64,000 nt of DNA from Prosthecobacter sp. (GTDB lineage Bacteria; Verrucomicrobiota; Verrucomicrobiia; Verrucomicrobiales; Verrucomicrobiaceae). The stretch spans positions 20,548-84,547 of the forward strand of contig JABARQ010000023.1 in NCBI GenBank assembly GCA_019186985.1. The letters run 5' to 3'. The position numbers and the translations under genes were made by a program. Shown here one piece after another: positions 37,201-49,200 of this stretch (positions are counted from its first letter, which is position 1; every line of letters starts with the position of its first letter). Below the pieces are notes generated by a model. It had not been told where the DNA came from. It made no database searches and saw only the letters and a program-made list of their open reading frames with translations.

Positions 37201-40200
37201 GGCACCCGAGAAGGTGACCTCGGTCTTTTCATGCCCGATGTTCAGCCTGGCAAAATCCGCCACAGTGAAGCCGCGGTTGGTCTGGTTGCTGTCCCCCACA
37301 TACTGCAGGGTTCCACCGTTGAAAACCAGGTTTGCAGAGGCCGCCGAGGAGGCTCCAAGACTGCCGACAACACTGCCGTCGGTCAGCTTCCCGGCACGGA
37401 TGGTTCCGTCGGCGATGAAAGTCACACCCGTATAATCGCTTACCCCGTTGAGGGCGACCACCCCGGAGCCGAGCTTCTCAAGCCCGATGCTTGGGGTGAA
37501 TGTCACCGTCCTCTTGTCTCCGGTGTAGAAATGGTTGGTACTGACCTCAATGTCACTCTCGTTGTAGATGAAGGTGATGGTCGAGCCAAAAGGGATGCCA
37601 GGTCCGCGAACCGGCATGCCGATGTAAAGGTCTGTCGTGGTGACCATGCTCACGGGGTTGCCCCCTCCGGAGGGCTTGACCATGCCGATGACCCGGCGGC
37701 GATAGGTGTCCGTGGTGCTGGCGCGACGTGTGGTGCTGCCAGCTCCGAGAGTTCCACCGCTGAAGGTGTAATCCGCCCTGCGATAGTTGCCGTCGTGATC
37801 ACGGCTGAGCCTGATGGCGTGACCGTCAAGAATTTCCTCAATGGTGGTCGGATTGACCACTCCGGCTCCAGTCACCGTCATGCCCACCTCCAGCCCGGCG
37901 GTGCCGGTCGCGTTGGTCGCGGAAAGATTGCTGATGCCCGCGATGATCCTTCGGCCTGGATTGCTATAGACGCCCTGGCGGACAATAGTCTGGCTGCTGT
38001 CAGGGCTGGTAAAGGTGTAGTTGATGGCGCCGCGGTAGGTGTTGTCCGTGTTGCGGTCCAGGATGATCTTGCCACCGGCAGCATCCACCTGGTCAATCAC
38101 GGAGCCGGAGGTGATGCCGGTTCCGGAAACCGTCCATCCAGGCTGCAGGTCCGAAAGGTCGGTGAGGTAGATGTACCTGCGAAGGTCCGCCGTCAGATAG
38201 CCCGAACGCTGGAAGGCCGCCCGATCCGTGATGCTGTTGTTGATGACCAGGGACCCAAACTTGTTATGCTGCTGAAGGATGAAGTTCTGAAGGTTGCCCT
38301 GGTTCTCCGTGGTCAGGCGTCCTGTGCCTGTGATGGTGGAGTCATTGCCTCCGACGGTGGGTGAAACCAGGATGCCGCCGCTGCGGATGGAATGAACACC
38401 GTTGAACAGCAGCGAGACAGTGGCATCGATCTGGCTGGCAAACCTCACTGAGAAGGTGTTGCGCTGGGCGGCCAAGTTCAGGTCCCCGACGATGTTGCTG
38501 TTGATGTTGGAATCCCATCCCGTGCCATAGCTGTCGTAAGGCATGATGAAGCCGTCATTGAGGGTGGTGGAGTTGCCGGGCAGACCGGCGTTCTTCGCCC
38601 AGCCAAGATCCTGGCGTCCGTCGTCGAAGGTGCCGTTGGCCAGGGCGGTGGGGGCCCCGTAGCTTCCATTGTCGGCGATGCGGGTGTAGTCCGGATAAAG
38701 GGTGCCGCTGGGCAGCGAGGGCGAGAGCTGGGCCTTGAGGATGTCGGATACCGGAAGCCCCCCGACGTTGTCCCCGCTGACGAAGGCGACGAGGTCATTG
38801 GTGGTGTTGAAGTCGTTGGTGGTGAAAACGGTGTAGATGTAAGGATCACCGAGGGTGCCCTGCCCTGTCAGCGTCGAGGTGATCGGCCCTGTTGTGTTGC
38901 CATGCTGGACGGCAACCCGGACGCGGTCATTGCCGTCGGAACCCGGGAAGAAGTCCTGGTTGACGCTGAAGGTGAGTGCAGCGGGTCCGGCACGACGTTC
39001 CGCCCCCTGGGTATGGATGACGTGGGCGCCGCTGCCATTGGTGGTGATGTTCACCGGCTGTCCGTTGGGAGCCGTGCTCAGGCGGAAGCCAAGGCTTTCA
39101 GCACGCACCACATAATAGTCCGTGTCCGGCAGCAGCCCCTGGGGGAGGATGCCATAGGACTTGACCCTCACCCTCACCCCGTTGGCCAGGCCATTGCCTT
39201 CAGCCGTGGTGAAGAGATCCTGGGCGGCGTTGGCCTGGAAGCCTTGTTCAACCGCCATGGTGATCGTACCGCTGCCAGCGGAGGTCAGGTCGACCCTGGG
39301 AGAGCCGGCGCTCATGCTTGTCGCAAGCAGGAGCCGTCGGTTGGCGCCGTTGCAGTCCACCGCAAAATAAGGCGTGTCTGGCATCAGCCCGCCTGGAAGG
39401 TCGCCCGTGGAACTGAAACGAACGACGCTGCCCCTTGTCACGACATGATTGACGGCGGTGAGCACCTGGTTCGTGACAGGGTCCACCGTCACATCATAGC
39501 TGCGCTCGGTGGAACCAGGGATGACCCAGTAGGCGTTGACGATCGCATCACGAATGATCGCCCAGGCCCCCAGGATGCCGGCCGAGCCGAGGATGCCGTT
39601 GCTGTTGTTGGCCTGGTCAACCTTCGCAATCCTGCCGCCGTCGACATAAAGCGTGCTGCCCGTGCTGCGGATGAGGTTGTTGAGCCGGATGGTGCCCGCC
39701 CCTGATTCACGAAAGATCTTGCTAGCCCCAGCCTCAAGCACGGTCTGTGCGACTACCTCCTCATGAGAGCCTCCCCTGAGGATCAGGGTGCCCCCGCGAC
39801 GGGAGCCGCCCAGGCGAAGGTTGGCGGTGTCCGACAGTTTCGAGGAGTTGTTCAGCCCATAGTCAAGGATGAGGGTGCCGGCGCGCACGGCCCACTCACG
39901 GTTGTTGCTGGCCACCGTGCTGGGGGTGAGCATCTCCCCGCTGAAGATGAGGGTGCCCTCACCCTCCTGGTTCAGGCCGTGATAACCCAGCAGGTTGCCA
40001 CCCAGGTTCAGGACGCCGTTGGCACCGACGGTGATTCTCGCTGGCGCGTTGGTGAACAGGTCGCCCGCCCAGGAGGATGTGGCATTGGCTGGCACGGACA
40101 CAAAGCCTCCTTCAAAAAGGATGTCCTCCGTCGCCAGGTACTTCACATTGTTAAGCTCAAGCGTGCCGGAGACCAGGTTCACACCCGCACCGCTGTTGCC

Positions 40201-43200
40201 GCGGGCGTCGGTCACATAATATAGCGTGTCCGGCGTCCCTTCAGAGATCGGCGTGACCAGGTTCGTACCTTCCGGATCCGTGGCGATTTGAAAGGTGCCT
40301 CCGCTGGAGTTGACCACATAGTAAGTGGTGTTTGTCAGGAGGCCTCCCGGCAGCACGGGAGTCACCCCCGGAATGGACTTCGTGTTGAAGGTGACCTTCG
40401 ATCCGTTGGGAAGCAGTCCGGTGAAGCGGTTGCCTGAGGAGCTGTAGCTGGTGGACCGGTAATTGTCGATCTTCGCCGCCACCTTCACATTGACCCCGAC
40501 GCTGGTGAGCGTGATGGCGGTGCCGCCAGGCGTGGCAGCCACCTTGAACGTGCTGCCCGTGGACTCCACCACATAGTATTGCGTGTCCGGACGAAGACCG
40601 GCAGGAAGGGTGGTGGCGGCAAAAAGCGGAAAGCTGACGGGGGTTCCATCCGGATAGTTGCCCGTAAAGGTTGAGCCGGACACTGTCGTGGCCGCCCCGA
40701 CGGTTCCCAGCGCATCGTTCTTGGTGATGGCCAGGGTGCCGTTCTGGACGGTTGTCAGACCGGAATACGGGGCCGCCTTGGAAAGCAGCCAGCGACCCGT
40801 GCCCGCCTTGAAGATGCTCGAGGGCTCGGAGGGCGACTTGTCACCCAGCTCGATCTGGAAACGGTTGTCCCCAACGCCAGTTCCGGAAAGGGTCAGCGTG
40901 CGGGGACCTGAATCCTTGAAGGCGATCGGGGTCGTGATGGAGGATGTTCCGGCTACAATGTCCCTGAACTCGGTGCCGAGGGTCACGGTGGCGGCACGGA
41001 TCGTTCCGTTGGCGGCAACCGTCGCACCGTTGGGACCGGTTCCCATGGTGAAAGAGCGGTTGGTCGACTGTGCCACCGACGGTGCAACAATCAGCGTTCC
41101 CTTATCAATGAGCAGAAGTGACGGATCATCTGCTTCAACCCTTCCGAGCACAGAGCTCGTTTCAAAAACACGCCCCAGGGAAGCCACCTCCACCGCCCCC
41201 GCCTGGATTTCCAGGCCGCCGCTGAAGGTGCTGCTGGAATTGTTCAGCCGAAGCGTTCCCGGACCTTGCTTGACCAGCTTCAGGGCAGCCAGATTGCCGC
41301 CGACGGTGAACCCATCATTGAGAACTCCGTTATAAACCTGATTGATATCCAGGTTGAAGAACACGGATGTCGCGCCGCTGATGGAGTCAGGTGCATCCGT
41401 GTTGCTGATGACCGAGCCTTGGACGCTGTTGATTCTCCTGATGGTCTGGCTGATGCCCATGAGATTGACGGAGGTGCCGCCAATGTCCAGGATCAACCCG
41501 CCTGTCCCCCATGCCTGGGCCGAAGCAAGCCTGAGGGTGCCAGAATTCATGACCAGCGGCTCAGTGAAGTTGGAGTCACCACGCCAGGTGTTGCTTCCCA
41601 GGATGGTGATGTCTCCAATGAGCGCCCGGATGGGGGCCGTGAAGTCATTGTTGCCCTCCAGGACGAACCTGCCCCCCTCGCTGAAGATGCCGCCGATGCT
41701 GTTGTTACCGCGAACCACCATCAGGCCTTCGAAACTGCCCTCCGTCTTGATGCCGGCACGGTAGGTGTTGGTGCTGGACGGCGTGCCCAGGATGATGCTG
41801 TTGGTCTGCCTTGGATTGAGCCCGGTGTTGGCAAGAACCGCCAGTTCAAGCACGCCGATGGCGTTGATCGGGTTGGCGATGGTGAAGTTGATCTGCGGCA
41901 CGGAAGCCCCGCCGTCATTGTTGTTGTTAGGAATGGCGGTGCCGATCTCGATGCGCCCGCCGCCCGCCCCGATGGTCAGCCCCGTCTTGCCGTCATTGAG
42001 GCTCAGGTTATAATCCTCAACCGGCGGTGTGCCTGTGGTGACATGCGTGATCCGCAGCGTGCCTCCGTTAATCTGGATCTTGTCCGGAACAAAGGCTTCT
42101 GGCTCCTGGCCCAGCGAACTCAGGATGGACAGCTGCACGATGCCGTTGTTGATGTAGGTCTTGCCGGTGTAGTTGTTGGTACCGCCCATGATCAGCAGGC
42201 CAGCGCCCGATTTCGCAAGGCTGACCGAACCTCCGGAAAAGCGCAGCTGGGAGCTGGTGGGCAGCGCGCCGACAAGCGGAACGCTGATAGTGACCTGGTT
42301 GTTGTTGGTGTTGATGCCCAGGATCCTGGTTCCTTGGGCGACACTTGGCGCAGCAGCCCCGAGGCCGGTAATTTCCATGCCCACGGTCAGGCCGATAACG
42401 TTGTTCATGGTCACGACACTTGAACCCGCCGACACAGCGCCGTTGGTTACGATGTCCGCGAGGAAATCAGTGACCACGGTGCCCAGGGTAAGCTGGGTGG
42501 AGTTGATGATGTTCAGCACCGCTGAATCATTCTTACCCGCCCCGACGGTCAGCGCCCCACCGCCTGAGATGGTTGCCGTACCGGTGTGAACAAGCAATCC
42601 GCCGGACTCAATGCTCAGACGCCTGCCGCTCATGTTCAGCGTCTGCCCCTGCATGTTCAACGAGTTGATGACACGGTTGTCTGACAGCGTCCTGGCCGCC
42701 TGCATCTTGACGTTGTTGCTGGTGCCCCAGCCCGTCTGGTCTCCTGTGTTGTAACCGCTGGCAGCCAGGCGCTTAACGCCGTCCTGGCCGTCAGCGACAT
42801 TGGTATCATAGGTGGCCCACTCATTGTCAATGGTCGCCCACCCTCCCAGGATGCCATCATCAAGCACCGGGGTCTGGCTGAAGAGAATGCGGTTGCGGTT
42901 GATCGCGGCGGTGCTGCCGCCCTCACCAATCGAATTAACCACTGTGGTAATGGATCCACCGTCGTTCTGCCGGCCCAGGAAGTCGATGGTTGCCCCAGGT
43001 TCAACCTTCAGGGAGTCGAAGGTCAGCGTGCTGGTGCCCGAAGTGCCGGCTCGATAGGTCTGCAGCTGGAGCTGACCCTGGCTGAGCAGCAGCTGTCCCA
43101 CGGTCTCCGCGAAGGTGCTGTTGACCATGTTGTTGTGGAAGGTGAAAAGCCCTCCGTTGGACTCCAGCGTCACCGTGTTGCCGATGCGGTTGGAGTTGTT

Positions 43201-46200
43201 GCGGTTGACCAGCGGGCCATTGGCCGGATCAGTCGTGGCGGAGGTCGTCACCTCGTTGCGCAGCTCAATGCCACCCCCCCCCCCGACGCGACCCGCGATG
43301 CTCAACGTCGTCTTTGTTCCGCTGAAGGTATCGTTGACGGAGGTCGACCAGCTAGCGGCATCGGTGGTGGCCAGCCCGCCGTTGCCGAGGGCGAGCGTGC
43401 GCCCCCCTGCCGTGATCAGGCTGCGGATGGTGTCTATGCTTCGGATGTCATTCAAGGCCGGGCTGTCCGCCGCCCGGATCGCCGTCCAGTTCGCGCCGTT
43501 GTCCGTGGACGACAGGATCAGGCCGTTTTCACCAGCGGCCAGAAGACGGGTTCCGGACAGGCCGACAGAATAAAGGTCGCGGCCCGTGCCAGAATTTCTC
43601 ATGCTCCAGGTCGTTCCGTCGGCGGAGACGTAGAGAGCCCCATAATCACCCACGGCGACAAACTGGCTGCCGGTCCAGAACACATCACGCATTTCGGGAA
43701 GGAAAACGATCGGAGGCAGCTCCCCAATGCGGTTGCTGATGCTGGTCACCGTGTTCTGACCGCTGGTCACCCTTCCCGTGAAAACGCCCATCGAGACTGT
43801 CGTGGCGCCGGATGTGGCGTTGAGGGCGGGGGATGTTGAAAGGGTGATCGTGCCCGCCGTGCTGTTCAGATCCGCGATCGTGAAGGTGTTGTTGGCCCAG
43901 CCCGAGGTGCCGTCCGCCGCCCCTGTGATGTAAATCTGCATGTCTTTGGAAATGCCGGCGAAAGATCCGGCCGACACACCCTCGATGATGTTCGAACCAT
44001 TGGTCGTGCTGCCCGTGAAGGTCAGCAGGGGAATGTCTCCCGTCCCGGAGGCCGGCACAGCAAGCGTCACCTGGTTGGTCGCCACGTTGTAGCTGGAGAT
44101 CGTGGTTGCGGAATTGATGAATCCAGGGATGGCGGCCACCGGCCGGCCGTTGACCAGGTGCGCGGAGGCTCCTCCCAGTGTCTGGTTGAACGAACCGAGG
44201 CGAATGTTCGTGATCGTGGTGCTGCCACTCGTCCTGTCGCCATAAAGCACGCCAAATCCAGCGCGTGTGCTCAGGTTGGCCGGGCCGGCCAGAAGGATTC
44301 GCCGTCCGGGTATATCCAGGGTCAGGATGGTCGTCGGGGACGGCAGGGCCGTTCCATGGAGCGCCATGCCCGGCATCAATCCCTTGAAGTCAGTGACCTC
44401 GGTGATGATGGAAGATCCGTTTTTGGACACGCCAAGCAGCGTCTGGATGGGCGTCCCCTGCTCATTGCTGGCAGGATTTGCAACGAGTGTGTTCGTCGCC
44501 GACGCGGACAAAACCATGGAGAAGGCCGCCTCGTTCACCGAGCGGATGGTGGTGCCGGACTGGATGCCTGCGGTCGAGAAGACATACATCCCCGGCCTCA
44601 GGGCGTGCATGCCGCTGACATTGGAGACGGTGGAGCTTCCCAGGGCTGTTGTTCCCTTGAATGCGTCAAAGCTGACGTTGCTGCCGCCGGTCAGCGCATT
44701 GTTGTTCAATGTCATCTGACGCGTGGTGCTGTTAAATCCCAGAATCACGTTCTGCGCATCAGCCAGGGGCGGCGTCTGCCTTGTCCAGCTCAGTCCGGTG
44801 GTCGAACGCGCCAGCAGGCCGTTGCCACCGGCGGTCACCAGCACGCTGCCGGAGGACCATGAGACAGCGTTCAGTGACTCCGTCGAAGCGGGGGATGGCA
44901 GCGGCACCCAGGTGTCCGAGCCCCCTCCCACAGAGCCAAGAACAAGGCCTGACTCACCCACGGCGACCAGGTTGAAGCCGACAAAGAACTCTGCCCCGGG
45001 GAAAGGCCCGAGAGCGTTCTTGGACAGCACGATGGTGCCGGAACCCACCGACTGAATCACCGTGCCCGCAGGAAGGATCCCTGGGGCGGAGACCGGCATG
45101 TTGGCCAGGAGCCCGTCCGTCGAGGACACGGAGGTCACTGTGCTGCCGCCTGCCGAAAAACTGCCCGTCCGCCTCAAGGCCGTCCTTGCGGCAACCAGAG
45201 GTGCCGCTGCCGCCGTCGCCTGAACTGGCTGGGAAAGCTCCAGTGTGTTGGCAGTACTGCTGGAAACGTAGGTTCCGGGTTCAACGATCACACCCCGCGC
45301 AGCCATGCCGGCGGTGAACGAGCCTGCGGAGGTCACGTCCTCCAGGATGGGCGAATTAAGAACGGTTCGTCCTGTAAACACGCTCAGTGGCACCGTAGTG
45401 CCATTGGCCACCGCAGGCAGCGACAGCGTCAGCGTTCCTGCACCAGGATTGATGGCCGTGATGACCGAGCCCGGGGCGATGGAGTTTCCACGCAGAACCA
45501 TGCCAACGACAAGCCCCTGGGTGTTCGTCAGGCCGGTCACTGTCGTGCTGTTCAGGGTGGTGTTGCCCGCCAGGGTGTAAAGGGTGACACCGGCGGAGCT
45601 GGCCGAGGCGATCTGGTTCATGGTGACCCTGCTTGCTGGCCCGTCGAGGGCACTGATGGTTGCCCCCACGGGAATGCCCGCTCCGCTGATGGGCAGGTTG
45701 GTGACCAGCGTTTGCACCGTGCGCACGTTTGAAACGGTCGTGCTTCCCACCCCCACCGAGGTGTTGCCGCGGAAGTATCCGAAGTTCACGTTGGTGGCGG
45801 CTGCCAGGGCGGAGCTGTCAATCACCATGGAGACATCAGCGCCATTGACGGTCACCGAGACAATCCGGGCGTCCGGGGGCGTGGCAAAGCTGTGCACCAG
45901 GGTGCCCGCAGGATAGCTTGTGCCGTTGCTCACACCCGTCACGGTCACATTTCCAACCGTGGTCACACCGGTCAGCGACACGGTTGTTGAAGCCACGGAA
46001 TGTAGGTTCTGGGCAACGCCGCTGTCCTGCTCAGACCAGGCCTCACCAGTGGTCGAAGTCAGCACCCTGCCTCCATGGCCGACCGCGACAAACTTCGCGC
46101 CAGTCCAGCTGAGGCTTCGAAGGGGCTCTTCGGAAGGATCGGAATACACCTGCTCCCAGAGGCTTCCGTTCAAGGACGTGTGGATCGTCCCCCTGGCGGT

Positions 46201-49200
46201 CACGGCGACATACTTGCGCCCGTCGAACACGACATCCGCAAAGTTCAGGGACTCCCCGCGGAACGCACCGTCGGTCTGGTTGGAATAGGTGAAGGTCACG
46301 TCCGTGCCCGCCACAATGTTGACCGCCTTGCTCAGCTCCACCACGCGCGTCAACAGATTCACGGCCACGACGCGGGTGTCCTGGGGGATCTTGCGGTTGG
46401 CCGCCGAGGTCAGGCCCTGCCCCAGCGTCAGAACCGAACCCACGACGACATTGTTGGCGTCATTCAGCGTGATGAACGTGTTGGTGCTGGTGTTGGCCAC
46501 CCTCCTGTTGAGGGTGTAGACGCTGCCGCTGAGCAGCATGGAGGTGTTGGAGAGCGTCACCGGACCGCTGGACTCCAGCACCGAATCCACGAAGGTGGCC
46601 ATGTTGGCCACGCTCAGGGTTGTCCCGCTGACCACAAGGTTGCTGCCCAGCTGGCCGTACAACCCGTCAATCTGCATGCCCCCCACCGAAAGCCCGGCGC
46701 CAATGGTCACACTGCGCGAGAGGCCCGGCACGCTGATGGCCGTAAAGTCATTCCTGACTTCATTCCTGCCCCCCCGAAGGGTTGCCGGACCCGGGAGGAA
46801 GGAGACACTGCCTGAGTCCACTGACAGGTTGTCCAGGATCGTCTCCCCACCGCTGAAGTTCACGACGCCGAGGCCGACCTTGCGGATGTCGGCATCACCC
46901 AGGATGGGGTCGTTGAAGTTCATGACGTTGCCCGCCGCCTGCGCATCCAGCAGGATCGAGGTGCCGGAGGCGGCGCTGATGGTGCTGGCAAAGTTGCCCG
47001 CATTGATCAGCCGGAGCTGGCCTTCGAGCAGCGTAGTCGGACCAGTGTAGGTGATGTTGCCGCCGAAGAGGGTCAGCGCGCCCGTGCCAAGCTTGGTGAG
47101 GCCCAGGGTTCCCGTGCCGCTGCCTCCGGCACGGTTGCGGATGAAGCCGCCCACATAGGAGTCCAGGTTGTTCCCGCCCAGGGTCAGCACGGCATCCGTG
47201 TTCACGGTTTCACCCTCCATGTTTTCGATGATCAGGGCGTTTCCAACATCCACGATGTTGCCGATGGTTTCATCGCCCCCCATGAGCTTGAAATAGGCCC
47301 AGCGGTTGGTCACTCCGTCCGCAAGGATCGTCGCCCCATCCTGGATTTGATCAAGCTGGTCATCCCCCCTGCCCTGAAGCAGCTGAAGAACGGCGAAGCC
47401 TGTGTCACCACGGCTCGCGCTGCCCAGGCGGATGTTGTTGAACGCAGGACCGTTGGTGCTGCCCAGCTCAACCTGGGCGCCGTTGTTGTTGGAGCCCCGG
47501 TTCCACAGCCACAGATCCACGGTGCTGGACTCGGTGACCCCGGTCACGGTGAGGATCGCGTTGCCGCTCGTCACCAGGGATCCTGGCCCTGAAACCCCGC
47601 CGGAGAGGGTCAGGCGTCCCGTGTTGATCCGGGCATTCAGCTGGTTGGCAAGATAAAGCGGCACGCTGATGCTGTCCTGATCCCCCTGCAGCTTCTGCAG
47701 GAAGGACTGCCCGCCGCCGATCGCCCCCATGTCGAAGGCAAGCGTGTTGGTGATGCCGCCGGTGCCGGTTGTCAGGGCAAAGTCCTCGGCATTGATCCAG
47801 TCACCGATTGAAAACGAACCCACCGTGCGCGCCGCATCCAGCGTGATGGTGCTGTTGGCGCCGATGTTGTTGTTGAAATGCACATACGACCCCACACCCC
47901 CAGGGGCCAGCTGAGTCGGGGTCACCACCCCGCCAGGAGCGGCGATGCTGATGGTCGGGTTCAAGGTGTAGCCAGTGCCGGCGTTGGTGACATTGACGGC
48001 GCTCAGGCTTCCATCTGCCGCACGCACCGCCACAGCCGTCGCAGCCACGGCGCCCCCCGCCGTGTTGATCGTCACGGAGCCCACCGTCAGGCCGTCCATC
48101 ACAGGTGTCGCCGTGGCATGAACACCCCCGTTGGCGATGCCGCCCGAAAACGTCACGGTTGGCGCCGCGGAATAGCCGGATCCGGCATAAACCATGTTGA
48201 TGGCGCTCAGGCGTCCTGCGTTGACCGTGGACGTGGCCACGGCATGAGTGACCCCTCCGCTGGTGAAGGTCACCACCGGTGAACTTGTGTATCCCGTGCC
48301 CTGGCTGGTGATCGTCACGCCCACCACGGCTCCATTGGCGTTGACGACGGCCGTGCCGGCCGCACCCGTGCCCCCGCCGCCGACAAATCCCACCGTCGGG
48401 GGCGTCCCCTGCGAGTAACCAACTCCACCATAATTCACCGTCACGCTGCTGACACCCGTGCCAGTCCTGTTTGCGGTGGCAATGGCCCCGGTGACCCCGC
48501 TGCGGCTGAAACGCACCTGAGGAGCGGAGGTGTAGCCCTGCCAGCCATTGGTTCCAATCGTCACTGCGGGAGCGGTCAGATAACCTGCGCCGGGATTGGT
48601 CAGATTGATGGCGCTGAGGCTGTTGCCGGACCTGATGGAAACGGCGGTCGCCGTCCTGACCAGGGGGGCGCCAATGACCACAGTCGGGGCCGAAACATAA
48701 CCCTGTCCGCGCTGAACAAGCGTGAATGAAGCCAGTGAGCCGTCCGGGGCGAGCGTCGCAACGGCCTCCGCCCCGCTGGCACCGCCCAGCGGAAAGGTTG
48801 CCGGTGGGTTGCCGGTGCTGCCCGGCACAAGCACGGAGGTCACGCTGCCATCCTCGATGACCGCATCCAGATAGGAGCCCCCGTTGCCCGTGGCCCCACC
48901 CCCGCTGACATCCACCCGCGGCGCACTCGTGTAACCGGCCCCTGGATTGGTGATCTCCACCTCCGTCAGGCGTCCGTCGACGATCACCGCAGTGCCGGTG
49001 GCGGTGTTGTTCACAAAGCTCACCGCAGGCGATGAACTGTATCCCGAACCACCGCTGATCACCTGGATCGACGTGATCACCCCGCCGGAAACCGTGGCTG
49101 AAACCGAGGCACCGGAACCTCCGCCGCCGGTCAGATTGACCGTCGGAGGCGCGCCATAACCCGATCCGCCGTTCGAGATGTTGAAGCCGGTCACCTGACC

